Shown here: piece by piece, positions 11,301 to 22,647 of the stretch
How the letters are laid out: each line of letters opens with the position of its first letter
Numbering within the stretch: the stretch's first letter is position 1
Position numbers and translations under genes: made by a program
Notes under the pieces: generated by a model
Told to the model about the DNA's origin: nothing
The model's input: the letters and a program-made list of their open reading frames with translations, nothing else
Databases searched by the model: none
Source of the DNA: Leptasterias polaris
Taxonomy: Eukaryota > Echinodermata > Asteroidea > Forcipulatida > Asteriidae
Reading direction: 5' to 3'
Length of the DNA stretch: 64,000 nt
Assembly (NCBI GenBank): GCA_037783415.1
Contig: JAZGTN010000059.1
Location: 5,262,541-5,326,540, forward strand

Positions 11301-13950
11301 GTAATTATTAATTATTCCTGTTTACTAACTTTAAAGTTACTCTGTAAACAAACTTAACACTGATAATTTTGCTTACTATCAATTCTGTTACTTGCTTACA
11401 TGCACAGCCTCTTTATTTTTCAACAAGGTCAAACCGACCTGCAAAAAACTCATACAGCAATTGTTTATTTTCCAAGTTTACTAAACCTAAAGTTACTCTG
11501 TAAACAAACTTAACACTGATAATTTTGCTTAATATCATTTCTGTTACTTGCTTACATGCACAGCCTCTGTATGTTTCAATAAGGTCACACTGACCTGCAA
11601 AAAAATCATATAGAAATTATGTATTTTCCCTGTTTACTAACTTTAAAGTCACTCTGTAAACAAACGACGCGGATAAATATAGTTGTTTACTTTTAACTCT
11701 TCATTTGCATACAGGCACACACTCTGTATGTTTCATCAAGATCACAGCTGCAATGCGCAAACAAAAATCCTCAAAACAACACTTTTTATATTTTCCTTGT
11801 TTATTAAACCTAAAGTTACTCTGTAAACAAACTTAACACTAATAGTTTTGCTTACTATCAATTCTGTTACTTGCTTACAGTACTAAAAGAAGCAACCCTT
11901 TAATTGTCCCTGCTTAAACAAAATCTAAAAAATTGAGGCTATAAGAAAGAAGTCACTCTGTAAACAAACTTGGCGTGGATAAATATAGCTGTGTTTACTT
12001 TTAACTCTTCATTTGCATACAGGCACATACTCTGTATGTTTCATCAAGATCACAGCAATGCGCCAAAAAAAACCTCAAAACAAAACTTTTTATATTTTCC
12101 TTGTTTACTAAACCTAAAGTTACTCTGTAAACAAACATAACACTTATAATTTTGCTTACTATCAATTGTACCACCCTCTGTATGTTTTCAACAAGGTCAC
12201 ACCGACCTGCCAAAAAATCATATAGCAATTATGTATTTTCCCTGTTTACTAACTTTAAAGTCACTCTGTAAACAAACTTTACACAGATAATTAGTTTGTT
12301 TTGTATTAACTCTGTATTCGCAATAAGGCACACCTTCTGTATGTTTTAAAAGAACACCTCATGCGAAAAAACTAAAAGAAGCAACCCTTTAATTGTCCCT
12401 GCTTAAACAAAATCTAAAAAATTGAGGCTATAAGAAAGAAGTCACTCTGTAAACAAACTTGGCGCGGATAAATATAGCTGTGTTTACTTTTAACTCTTCA
12501 TTTGCATACAGGCACATACTCTGTATGTTTCATCAAGATCACAGCAATGCGCCAAAAAAATCCTCAAAACAAAACTGTTTATATTTTCCTTGTTTAGCTA
12601 CTAAACCTAAAGTTACTCTGTAAACAAACATAACACTTATAATTTTGCTTACTATCAATTCTGTTACTTGCTTACAGGCACACCCTATGTATAAAAAACT
12701 CATACAGCAATTATTAATTTTCCCTGTTTACTCACTTTAAAGTCAGTCTGTAAACAAACTTGACACAAATAATTAGTTATGTTTACTTTCAACTCTTCAT
12801 TTGCATACAGGCACACCTTCTGTATGTTTTAACAAGGTCACAGCAACACGCAAAATACCTAAAAACAGCAATTTTGATATTTTCCCTTGCTTACCAAATT
12901 TAAAGTTACTCTGTAAACAAACTTAACACTAATAATTTTGCATACTACCAATTATGTTACTTGCTTACAGGCACACCCTCTATATGTTTCAACAAGGTCA
13001 CACCGACCTGCAAAAAACTCATACAGCAATTGTTTATTTTCCCTGTTAACTAACTTTCAAATTTACTCTGTAAACAAATTTGACATGGATGCTTTTGCTT
13101 ACCGTTCCCTCTCTATTTCCCTACTGGCACACCCTGTGTATGAGTCAACAAGGTCACACCAATGGGCAAGAAAGAGAAAAAAAATATTAAAAACCAGCAA
13201 TTTTACACTGTTTAAAGTCACTCTGTAAACAAAATTGACACAATATAGTCTTGTTTACTTTTAACATTGCATTTGTATACAGCCACACCCGTTAATGTCT
13301 CAACAAGGTGACACCAAAGTGCAAGAAAAAATCTCAGAGCTGCAAAATTAAAGTCTTCCCTATTTATAATCATTCTGTAAACAAACTTTACACAGATAGT
13401 TTTTTTAAATCTTTACTCTGTTTTCGTTTACTGGCACACCCTTTCTATGAGTCGATAAGGTCACACCTACGCGCAAAAAACTCAATTGGCTTGCTATTAA
13501 CTCGCTATTTGTATACAGGAACACTCTGTTTATGTCACAGACATACTATAATATAACAAATTAAAATTTTCCCTATTTACTAATTTAATGTCAATTTGTA
13601 AACAAACGGATAGTGAAGTTTTGTTTACACTAAACTCTGTATTTGCATTTAGGCACACCCTCAGTATATTTCAACAAGGTGCCACCTGGGTGAACCAAAA
13701 AATTTAAAAGCAGCAACTTTTATGTTTTCTTGGGTTTGGTAATTTAATACTAATTTTGGAAAACAAACTGAACACATAATTCTGTTTACTTTTAACTCTG
13801 TATTTGTATACAGGCACACCCTGTTTATGTTTCAACCTGTCTTTTTACCTGTCTGTCTTAAGTCACTTAATACATTTATTTAGTGTTAACTCTGCATGTG
13901 CATGCAGGCTCATCTGTATGTTTCAACACACCTCACGCAAAAAAAAATCA
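5340..13950 (+). repeat. AT-rich satellite, about 160-bp monomers, mixed higher-order pattern
   Basis: About 50 direct copies marked by CTCTGTAAACAAAC, for example at 7231, 7567, 7735, 7897, 8052, 8206, 8365, 8518, 8675, 8837, 8995 and 9175. Spacing is about 130-180 bp. Subtypes can be read by eye. A contains GCGGATAAATATAG and GTTTCATCAAGATCACAGC. B contains TAATTTTGCTTACTATCAATT and CAACAAGGTCACAC. C contains TTAGTTTGTTTTGTTTTAACT and GAGGCTATAAG. D contains GCAAAATACCTAG. Order A-B-C-A-B recurs, with C near 6012, 7385, 8995, 10697 and 12257. Most monomers carry a TTGCTTACAGGCAC acceptor-like motif. Both ends (before 6000, after 13000) are diverged. No gene is seen; short open frames are by-products of the repeat. 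Confidence 0.9.
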
Positions 13951-14370
13951 AAGTAGCAAAGTTTTAAATGTCTCAACACCATACCTATAAAAACAAAATT
14001 CAAAAATCTATTTTTAACTTAAATCTTAAAAAACTAAAGTTTTGAATTTACTCTGTGTATTAAACCTTAATTTACCATGTAAATGAATTTAAACAGATAA
14101 GTTTGTTTTGACTTTGAACTTGTTTGTTGCATACAGGCAACCCCCCTGTTTGCTCTCTGTACATATGAGTTTTTAATTCACTTGGACACAATGAACAATC
14201 AAAAGAATTTACAAAGACACAATTTTTATTTTAGTTTTGCTTGAGAATATTACCATTGCAAAAACAATTATTCAGTCACCAAGAAATTTAAACCGGGAAT
14301 TTGTATTGTTGTTGTGTTTGTATTTTTATATATATATTTTTTGTGGGGTGCTAAGTACAACTAAAAGGCA
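13951..14370. other. Satellite fade-out, no gene seen
   Basis: AT-rich sequence with diverged traces of the upstream satellite (ACTTTGAACTTGTTTGTTGCATACAGGC near 14110). There is no open frame with coding character. Confidence 0.5.
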
Positions 14371-14510
14371 AAGAACAGATACAAGGCTCGAAATTAACAC
14401 TGGACCACAGGCCCTAGTCCAGTGATTTTAGCCTCAGGCCAGTAAACTCAGGACTGGCCAAGTCGGGACCAGTGGTCTTGTGTTTTCTAATTGACTAAAA
14501 GTACCTCACT
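14371..14510 (+). repeat. Interspersed repeat, partner at 57.8 kb
   Basis: The segment beginning GGCTCGAAATTAACAC and running through CTTGTGTTTTC matches the reverse complement of about 57795-57925. The similarity stretches over about 130 bp with scattered mismatches. No terminal repeats are obvious, so the class is unknown. Confidence 0.7.
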
Positions 14511-16057
14511 GTGTAATATGTCTTTACATAACTTCCAATATCTTTTAATTGGTAAATATCATTTCAATTGTGTTAAGCATTAAAGCACACTAAATATCAG
14601 ACTAAATTAATTATATATTTTCTTAGTGCTTGTTCAAATAAAAAAAAAGTCTACATGTAGGCCTATATTGTTAAACTGTGTAGAAAGCCCTCTCTCATTG
14701 TTTTCTGGTCTTGTAAAATAAATGCTGATCTAGTTAATATTATAACCTAGAAGCCCTGGGCTCTTGTGGATTTTTTACCCAAATTTGAGCCCTGAGATAA
14801 GCCTACATTTTAAACAATTTTTTCTTTATTTGCCTGATGTAGCACAAAATTGTTATCCCATCAGAGAGAACTCAAACGGGAAAATTGTTCATGATTTTGT
14901 TGTTCTCTGTATTTGCACAAAAACACACCTAAAATGCAGTAGAGGCTGACACACCAAATTGTATCCATATTATTTTAGGGACATTCACATCTTTGACAAC
15001 CCGAAAAAAAATCCAAACACACCACTGGTCATTATTTGAGTCAGAATACACTCACACCATTATTCATGCCTTTACAGAAACCCCAATACAATATGCACCT
15101 GGATGGCCACACCAGAGTCTGCATTATTTTCTAACTTTTATTGTTGGACGTGTTTGGTAGAAGCAATCAATAGACAGTTACCTTTGAATACTATATCATT
15201 CGAGACTGATTATGTTAATTACAACTTGGCAGAGCCCCACCATCATGACCAACCAATCATAGGCAGCTAAACCACCTGTTGTTTGATTCAGCCAAAATGT
15301 AACATTCAACAATGTTGGTATATAATTGATACCAGTCACCTATGGCCTAGCTCCAAAGTAATTGATATGCAAATACCGGTTATGCAAGCTATGTTAAGAA
15401 CAGTCTCGCGAGCGAGATGACTGATCATCACTTAGGCCTGGAAAGAGGGCTGGAAACATTATTACGTTATTAACAACACGTCAGTTTGATGAGAATTTTG
15501 CCACTCGACCACAACAAAGTTTGCTGGGTAAAGTTTGGAATTGGAGGATCTTTATTTATTTGCACATTTAATCTCAAGAAATTATTCGGCATAATTAATG
15601 GGAAAAGGGTTTCCGCACCGGACCATCACATTCTGGGAATGTGAACTAGATTTAGCATGTCAATCAAAATAAAATAAAAGTCCCGTACACGAGACGTAAT
15701 AACTATCATGACCACCATGACTAATGTAACTTTATCTTGTCAGACAGGGTTGGGTATAAAACAATTTAGACCCGACGTCAGAATGTTGACATTCATGACG
15801 TGGACATTGACAATTGAAGCCAGGACATGTTATTAACAAAACTTAACTTAGTTACTTCGAGTTTGACGGCAACAATTTGCCAACAAAAATTTACGAAAGG
15901 TCAGTTTGGCAGTGTTTGTTTGTTTTTCCCCCCTCGTTTTTTTCCTTTCTTCTCCCCCCCCCCCCCCCCACCACTTTCTCTCTCTCTCTCCGTATCAGTG
16001 AGTGTTAGTTTGTGGGCAGTTTTTCCACTTAAAGATAAAGGATTTTTTCTGACTTAC
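14511..16057. other. No recognised gene
   Basis: AT-rich spacer. It contains a C-run and a CT-repeat around 15953-15990 and a GGGTATAAAAC motif near 15752 that could be a TATA-like element. I see no supported coding region, and the 103-codon frame at 15827 is driven by the C and CT runs. Confidence 0.4.
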
Positions 16058-16225
16058 CCCAGACAAACTCTTGAAGTTCGTCTGAGTATGGCTGCAGGTT
16101 CTGCCTTGCCTAGCTTGCCGCCGTTTGAAAAACTCTAGCCCCTTGAGAGCCTCGTTTGGTCGCATGGTAGGAGACGTGGAAGAGTGCTCAGTTTTCTGCG
16201 AAAGATGTTCCTCACTGTTGTCGCG
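16058..16225 (-). CDS. Candidate unassigned internal exon
   Basis: On the minus strand a pyrimidine tract ends in CTCCCGCAG (acceptor-like). It is followed by 168 bases, exactly 56 codons without a stop, then by GTAAGTC (strong donor-like). The peptide begins RDNSEEHLSQ, includes the basic stretch EFFKRRQARQGR and ends FKSLSG. An exon with a length divisible by three, open in one frame and flanked by good sites, is unlikely by chance, but I do not recognise the protein. No flanking exon was found, so the parent gene and its function remain open. It might be a 5' exon of a gene lying to the left of the satellites. Confidence 0.35.
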
Positions 16226-16537
16226 CTGCGGGAGAAAAAATAAATGGCACAATCGGTGAACTTTACAATATTAATTGTTTAGTTATGCATTCTGTGGCAA
16301 GATACCCCTTAATTTAAACCTTGGTCTGTTGGTCAAAATGTTGTTGTTTTTTCCAGGCTGGAAAGACGAGATGGATATTGAGTTCTCACACCTCTTTTTC
16401 AGACAATAATTTTTTTTAAAATACGTATAGTTTATTCTTACCTTCTGACCTGCAAACACTTTATCTGGGTTGGGGGTGTGAAACAGCTCTCAAAACTCAT
16501 GGGAAAGTCATTGAACAAAATTAAAATTGAACTCAAA

Positions 16538-16642
16538 ATGACCACTGCAATAACACAACCACACCAGTTGAATTCCAGCTCCGCAGTAATTTACCCGCCC
16601 GCCCAGGCCCCGCAGAGTGGGCAGCCGAACAGCAGTAATGAG
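16538..16642 (+). CDS. Candidate short first coding exon, unassigned
   Basis: An ATG in good context (A at -3) opens 35 codons rich in Ser, Gln, Pro and Asn (MTTAITQPHQ... PPAQAPQSGQ... NSSNE), followed by GAG|GTTAAT, a weak donor-like site. The composition resembles a disordered N terminus. Nothing downstream could be joined to it, so this is a weak call. Confidence 0.2.
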
Positions 16643-17740
16643 GTTAATTTGTACACAAACATATGTTAATCCGGTATCCCGAGTGAACTTATCCCTCCGC
16701 CCGACACATCATCTTCATACAAGACCACTACACGGTGTATATGTACGAGTTGATTTCAAGGTCTAATTTCTGTTCCGCACAATTTTCTAACCAGGAATGG
16801 TTGACTGTGATTGGTGAAGAGTGAAATGACGTCACCGTTTTCGCAGTTGCAGACGATAAATAAAACAAGATCCGGATCAGCGGCAAAAAGGTTGAGAAGA
16901 ATATTTTGCTCTTCCAAAGATAAAAGGCCAAAAGCTGATAACAAAAGAATTCTTTCAAATATTTGTGCGCACTCAAATCGGTCATGTCACGGACGTCCTG
17001 GCTGCACACAGTACACATTAATGATATGGGTTTGTCTCTGCATTATAAGAGAACTGTTAATAAAATGGATACCATCGATTTTAAGTTACTGGTAATGATC
17101 AATAGGCCTAAGTAATAAATATGCGAGGTGATCATTCGAGTTTTTGCCAAGAAGATGTGTATAATTAATTTTGACACATGGATAAGGGATCTCCAAATGA
17201 CAATCAAATATCTGTAAAGTAACTCTGATGTCAGTCCTGCCTGGTTTTCGATCAGGGGAGACAGGGGGTTAGTGGAAAGGGGGTGTTTATAGAAACTTTA
17301 AGTCAAAATTATTGTTATGATAATCATCGATAAACTAATTATGGGGGATGGGAAGCAGATAAGCAGTGCTCATAATATGTATTTGAAAAGGTGATATATT
17401 CATAGATAACTTGCAGCTGTAGATCAAATTATCAAAGTTTTAAGTTGCTGCCAGTCAAAAGGGTGGTAGTGTGGTGTTGGTTGGGGGGGGGGGGGGGGGG
17501 TGCAGCGGACAGGACCAGTGCTATTAATAGTATTATTTAACAATTCCCAGTAAATGAAAGCAAAATACAACATCATTTCATATTATTATAGCGTTCATTA
17601 TCCAATTTATAGTTCATAATACAAAATATCGTATTTATCAGCTAATGTTGATACTTTGTCCCTTTTTGTAAAGTTTGTAAACTGAATTATCATGTGTCAA
17701 CATTATGCTAGTAAGTTCCTTTAGTTACTTCTATTAACTC
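16643..17740. other. No recognised gene; long G run
   Basis: Spacer with a G homopolymer of about 18 bases near 17485-17502. The open frames around 16730-17095 on both strands lack family features and splice signals. Confidence 0.4.
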
Positions 17741-17741
17741 T

Positions 17742-18190
17742 TTAGTTACTTCTATTAACTTTCCATACTTTTCCAACCAGGGTTGGCAAAAACTCGGGCT
17801 GTGACGTTGCTAGTCTTTTGTCAAGGCCTTCGTGGCTTGAACAGCTTTGTAGAGCCGCGATCCCAAGCGACTGAAACGGGAGACCACGCACGCGAGTGGC
17901 GAAGCCACGAGGGCCTTTTCCAACTTGTTTGCGGTTTCTTATGTGTTTCTTTATAATCTCGACTTTTGCTACCCGAAACGGTAGCAAAAGTCCAAACCAA
18001 TCAGAAGTGCATAACGCACGTTTCAAGTTTCATGAATAAAAAACTGCAAACAAGTTGGAAAAGGCCCTCGTGGCCTCCCTTCGCCACTCGGCTCGCGCGC
18101 GTTGTCTCTCGTTCCAGTCGCTTTACTGTTTACAAAGCTGTCCAAGCCACGATGGCCTTGACAAAAGGCTATGACGTTGCAAAAGAAAGG
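17742..18190. mobile_element. Foldback (long inverted repeat) element
   Basis: The arm at about 17811-17935 (TCTTTTGTCAAGGCC...) is the reverse complement, with mismatches, of about 18048-18169 (...GGCCTTGACAAAAGG). The centre holds a perfect 13-bp hairpin: 17961-17973 pairs with 17980-17992 around a 6-base loop. The left flank (GGTTGGCAAAAACTCGGGCTGTGACGTTGC) is related to the short inverted-repeat elements at 45.5, 61.0 and 62.7 kb. It is probably a non-autonomous DNA transposon and has no coding capacity. Confidence 0.75.
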
Positions 18191-18520
18191 TCTGAGTGTC
18201 TGTGAGAAACCAAGGGCGCCCTCTATAGAGATAGTGGTGTAAACAAACCCCCCATCATATCCACCGATGCGCGATGGCGGATGCCACGATCATCAACACA
18301 CACGTCGTGCATCTGCAGTAGTGCTACAAACAACACGAAACAAGTGATCGAATCGTCCATCCATGGGGTAGCTCTGGTCCTTGCTCTATGCATTGACTGA
18401 CAGTGAAACACGGCAGTGAACAAGGAGACGACCAAGAAACCTAATTATCGTAAGAATTGATTTTGTGATTTTGATATTACGTGGTAGGGCATGGACTGAT
18501 GGTTCTGGTTCTGGTTCTGG

Positions 18521-19530
18521 TGATATATCCTCCCCTGTCCGGTTTTCGATGTAGTATGCCTTTTTCTTTGAATTGAAAAAAAATAAAAATATTCCATAAT
18601 CAACTGATGCCCTAATTACCTTCCTTTGTTTATAAGAAATATGCAAACATATATTAAAACGTGATGGACATTGAAACTTTCACACCACGCACCGATCTTC
18701 GATGACTTCAATAGCGTCCCATTTGTTTTGAGTTTGACCTGTTTTCGATGCAAACAAGAAAGTATGCCTGGTGTCCGGGTGAAGCCATACGTGGAAGAAA
18801 CATCTGCAGTGACTACAAGTGTTCTGTGAGACTTAGTGTATGACTCTATAGCCAGCAGTTTTCTTCATTTTATTCAACATATTTTTTATCTAGTTCTAAA
18901 AATAACCATGGTATTTTTCAAAAACTAAAAAAAAAAAAAAATTTAATAAAAATGTAAATAATTTTTGGCTTTGAAATCTTATTTTTATTTAGTTTTGTGT
19001 CTTTTTATGTTTCTTAACATTTAAAATAAAGCATATAAATAAACAGTGATAATCGAATCACAAAGCTGATGTTTAAATTTTAATATTAATAACAAAAATG
19101 ATAGAGTGTTACAAAAAAAAATTATCCAGACTATTAGAAAATGATATAAGGCACGTGGCTTCTTTAAGCCTCTGTATTTTTTTTCCCAGAATGCTCAGCA
19201 GAATGTTCAGTCACATGATTTGATCATCGTGAATTGTGAATTGAAAAAGTGTTTGATGAAACTTTTTCGGTGGGGAATTTTTTTTTATGGCCCCGACAGT
19301 ATGACATATTTTTGTACCTTGCAGAAATGCCTAAAATACCACAACTTTTTGCATAACAAGTGCAACTAACCAGTGGAGCCTTACATGTTTCTAAGTTTTG
19401 GTCAAATGAGAGGAGACTCTTTGCTTGGCAAGTCAAACCACAAAAATTGTATCTAGGGACTGTTTACATCGCGCACAGAGAGGTAAAAGATTTGCCTCGA
19501 TTTCAGGGACGCCCTGAATACAGGGCGTCC
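18521..19530 (+). repeat. Tandem duplication, copy 1 (about 1.1 kb)
   Basis: Begins at CCTGTCCGGTTTTCGATG and ends with the small hairpin GGACGCCCTG-AATA-CAGGGCGTCC near 19507. It matches 19627-20620 over its whole length, with short indels and substitutions. No coding content is recognised. Confidence 0.85.
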
Positions 19531-19545
19531 TACGATATCCTCCCT

Positions 19546-19626
19546 ACTCCTAGAACTATGAGGTTCATTCCGCTATCGTCTCCATTACCGAGACGATAGC
19601 GGAATGAACCTCATAGTTCTAGGAGT
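19546..19626. repeat. Perfect 37-bp hairpin at the duplication junction
   Basis: Positions 19546-19582 (ACTCCTAGAACTATGAGG...) are the exact reverse complement of 19590-19626, with a 7-base loop (CATTACC). The second copy of the tandem duplication starts directly after the right arm. It may be the end of a foldback element, a small-RNA precursor or an artefact of reading a palindrome. Confidence 0.9.
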
Positions 19627-20620
19627 ATATCCTTCCCTGTCCGGTTTTCGATGTAGTATGCCTTTTTCTTTGAATTGAAAAAAAATAAAAATATTCCATA
19701 ATCAACTGATGCCCTAAAATACCTTCCTTTGTTTATAAGAAATATGCAAACATATATTAAAACGTGGTGGACATAGAAACTTTCACACCACGCACCGATC
19801 TTCGATGAGCGTCCCATTTGTTTTGAGTTTGACCTGTTTTCGATGCAAACAAGAAAGTATGGTGTCCGGGTGAAGCCATACGTACGTGGAAGAAACATCT
19901 GCAGTGACTACAACTGTTCTGTGAGACTTAGTGTATGACTCTATAGCCAGCAGTTTTCTTCATTTTATTCAACATATTTTTTATTTAGTTTTAAAAATAA
20001 CCATGGTATTTTTCAAAAACTTAACCAAAAAAACAAAACAATTTTTTTAAAATAATTCTTGGCTTTCAAATCTTATTTTTATTTAGTTTTGTGTCTTTTT
20101 ATGTTTCTTAACATTTATAATAAAGCATATAAATAAACAGTGATAATCGAATCACAAAGGTGATGTTTAAATTTTAATATTAATAACAAAAATGATAGAG
20201 TGTTAAAAAAAAAAAAAATCCAGACTATTATAGAAAATGATATAAGGCACGTGGCTTCTTTAAGCCTCTGTATTTTTCCCCCCAGAATGCTCAGCAGAAT
20301 GTTCAGTCACATGATTTGATCATCGTGAATTGTGAATTGAAAAAGTGTGGAACTTTTTCGGTGGGAATTATTTTGTTTATGGCCCCGACAGTATACCTTG
20401 CAGAAATGCCTAAAATACCACCACTTTTTGCATTTACAAGTGCAACTAACCAGTGGAGCCTTTACATGTTTCTAAGTTTGGATCAAATGAGAGGAGACTC
20501 TTTGCTTGGCAAGTCAAACCACAACAATTGTATCTAGGTAAATGATTTGCCTCGATTTCAGGGACGCCCTGAATACAGGGCGTCCTGAATACAGGGCGTC
20601 CTACGATACTGCATAATCTC
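19627..20620 (+). repeat. Tandem duplication, copy 2
   Basis: Second copy of the 18.5-19.5 kb segment. The terminal small hairpin is partly triplicated here: CAGGGCGTCCTGAATACAGGGCGTCC near 20577. Several indels relative to copy 1 show that the duplication is not brand new. Confidence 0.85.
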
Positions 20621-20664
20621 CACATATTGGGATGTACAATGCAGGTGACTGAGCAGAAATGTAA

Positions 20665-21710
20665 TTACATAAAATGGACCCCCCTGATGACGTTTTCCAT
20701 GTCCATTGCTTGAAGTTTTCCCCTAAAAATAGCTACTGTTGGGGCTTGACAAATATCTTGTGGTAGTTTGTTCCATTCTGCAAATGATCTTGGGAGGAAG
20801 GAGAATTTGTAACAGTCTTTTTGTGCTGGGGGCTTAATGAAGGCAATTGCAGCCTGTTGTCTAGTTCTAATCCTGTCCCCGTATACATTGGTCTGGTATG
20901 AATCGGTGTCTATGGCAACGAGTTTGTGGACAGATTTGTAAAGAAGTGTCAATCGTTGGATAGCCCTCCGATGTTCCAGCTGTTCCCATTCCAATTGAGA
21001 AATCAGGTTGCTGACACTATCTTTCTTGTTGTTATTGTTTAAAACGAATCTGGCAGATCGCCGTTGAACCCCCTCCAACTGAAGTTTATAACTATTATGA
21101 TAAGGATCCCATATTGATGAGCAGTACTCTAGTCGTGGTCTAACAAGTGACTTGTAAGCCCTTGCTTTGACCTTTGACGAACAGCTATAGAGGTTCCTGC
21201 GCAAAAGCCCAAGAATTTGATTTGCTTTTGTAGTTACCTTTTGAATGTGATTAGCCTAGCTTAACTTGTTGTTTAACTCTATCCCCAGATACGTGTGATT
21301 GGGCGTTATTTCAAGTATGGAGTCTCCCATTTTGAATGTTGTGTCGATTGGTTTTTTCTTGTGAGTAATTTGCATGGCGTAACATTTGGAAATGTTACTT
21401 CATCTGCCATTTTTGCTCCCACGTACACAGGCGATCGATGTCTTTTTGAAGATCGTGGCTGTCGCTGATGTTATCTATTTGTCTGTATATAATGCAGTCA
21501 TCTGCAAAAAGACGAATTGTTGATGTTATCCCATCGGGTATGTCGTTTATGTACAGCAAAAAGAGTGTTACTTGTATGGGCGATGAAGTTGCTCCTTCTA
21601 AAAAGACTTGTTGAGTTCTTTTGGTAAGAAACGATCTAATCCAGGTGTGAAGGGTACCATTTATTCCAGCTTGGCCAAGTTTAGCAAGGATGATGGACGC
21701 TGGAGCAACA
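20665..21710 (-). mobile_element. 5'-truncated non-LTR retrotransposon, reverse transcriptase remnant
   Basis: Read on the minus strand, the order is typical of the C-terminal half of a Jockey/CR1/RTE-type polymerase. HTWIRSFLTKRTQQVF is followed by SSPIQVTLFLLYINDIPDG, then the catalytic LFADDCIIYRQ at about 21475-21515, then SLVRPRLEYCSSIWDP and, near the end, FLPRSFAEWNKLPQ. The last 179 codons (21204-20665) are intact. Upstream, at least two stop codons interrupt the frame (after the CTWEQKWQM region near 21405 and near 21260). The N-terminal polymerase and the endonuclease are absent. It is a dead copy. Confidence 0.85.
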
Positions 21711-22647
21711 AACTAGGGGGTAGCACTGTGTATTGAAACTGCTCATCATGTGAGTGTGACATCTGATGTACTGACAGGGATGTTCCATTCCAACTTAAGA
21801 GTCGTGCCAACTGTAGTACCAACTTGAGTGTTACAGTTGGGAGGGCCCATACTATAGCTGTGAGCCAGAGATTTGTTACTCCTACTCCTACGGAAGGAAG
21901 CTTTTTTAAGATCAATCATGCTTTTTTAGTTCTATTGACTCTGAGTATGAGTATGATTAACCATAGAGCAAGGACCAGACACTCCAACCTGCGGAATGCC
22001 TAAATCAATGGCCTTAAAAGCAAAATTTGTCAATTTCTTTGTATTGTTTTAGCTCTAGAAGTTAATATATAATTTAGATTTGAACACTACAGTCAATGCC
22101 TGTATGGGTTTTGTCTTTTTTGACTGTTGCAGTTGATTGTTTAACAGTAACACCCTCGTCATTCTTATGGACCAGAGTCTCATGTGCCTGAGTTTAAACT
22201 CTGTCAGGTTCTTGCATAGAATCCGCATCTCCAATGAACCCATGAACAAAGTAAGAATCAGTCATCAGGTGCTCCAAAGAGCACTGTCTTCTTACAGTGA
22301 CCCGCCAGCCATAGTGTCTGCAAGACAATCCCAAGGTCATCCAAGCCTTCTGCTCCTGAAGATGAGACAGAGAAAGCATCCTCCCGGAAGATGGCGGCCA
22401 CTGGGTGGCTACAGACTGCAGGGTTGTCATGGGAGAGCTCAAGGGGCCATCAGACATTTTGCCAGTGATCATTCCGGACATGGAGACGACAATTCCTCTT
22501 CAAGTGCGGAGTTTTCACAAGGTAAGATGAGTTACATGGAGGCAAGGAAAAGAGGGGTCATTCAAGAAAGGCGGAGCTTGTTGCCAATGGAACGGGTAGG
22601 AGGAATGCTGGAGACAGATTTAGACAGTGAAGAGATGGTGCATTTAG
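21711..22647 (+). other. Upstream region of TRMT61B with an alternative open frame
   Basis: A 177-codon frame (22137-22670) overlaps the start of the TRMT61B exon in another phase. Its first 50 residues are rich in Arg and Ser and poor in acidic residues (SVRFLHRIRIS...VLQRALSSYS), which would suit a mitochondrial presequence. It contains a good donor-like AAG|GTAAGA at 22521/22522. I cannot join it to the TRMT61B frame without an unseen exon or a one-base change. Promoter elements are not recognisable. Confidence 0.35.

Noticed and set aside
7157..12228. Cys-rich minus-strand peptides (CDLVETYRGCACKQ-like) repeated through the satellite
   Set aside because: They follow from the satellite monomer; frames are short, interrupted irregularly and not flanked by consistent gene signals.
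5340..13950. Regularly spaced short repeats resembling a CRISPR array
   Set aside because: The whole monomer is repeated, not just a short repeat with unique spacers, and the DNA is plainly animal.
15827..16138. 103-codon frame with Pro and Ser runs
   Set aside because: Composition comes from a C run and a CT repeat; the opposite strand holds the better exon candidate.
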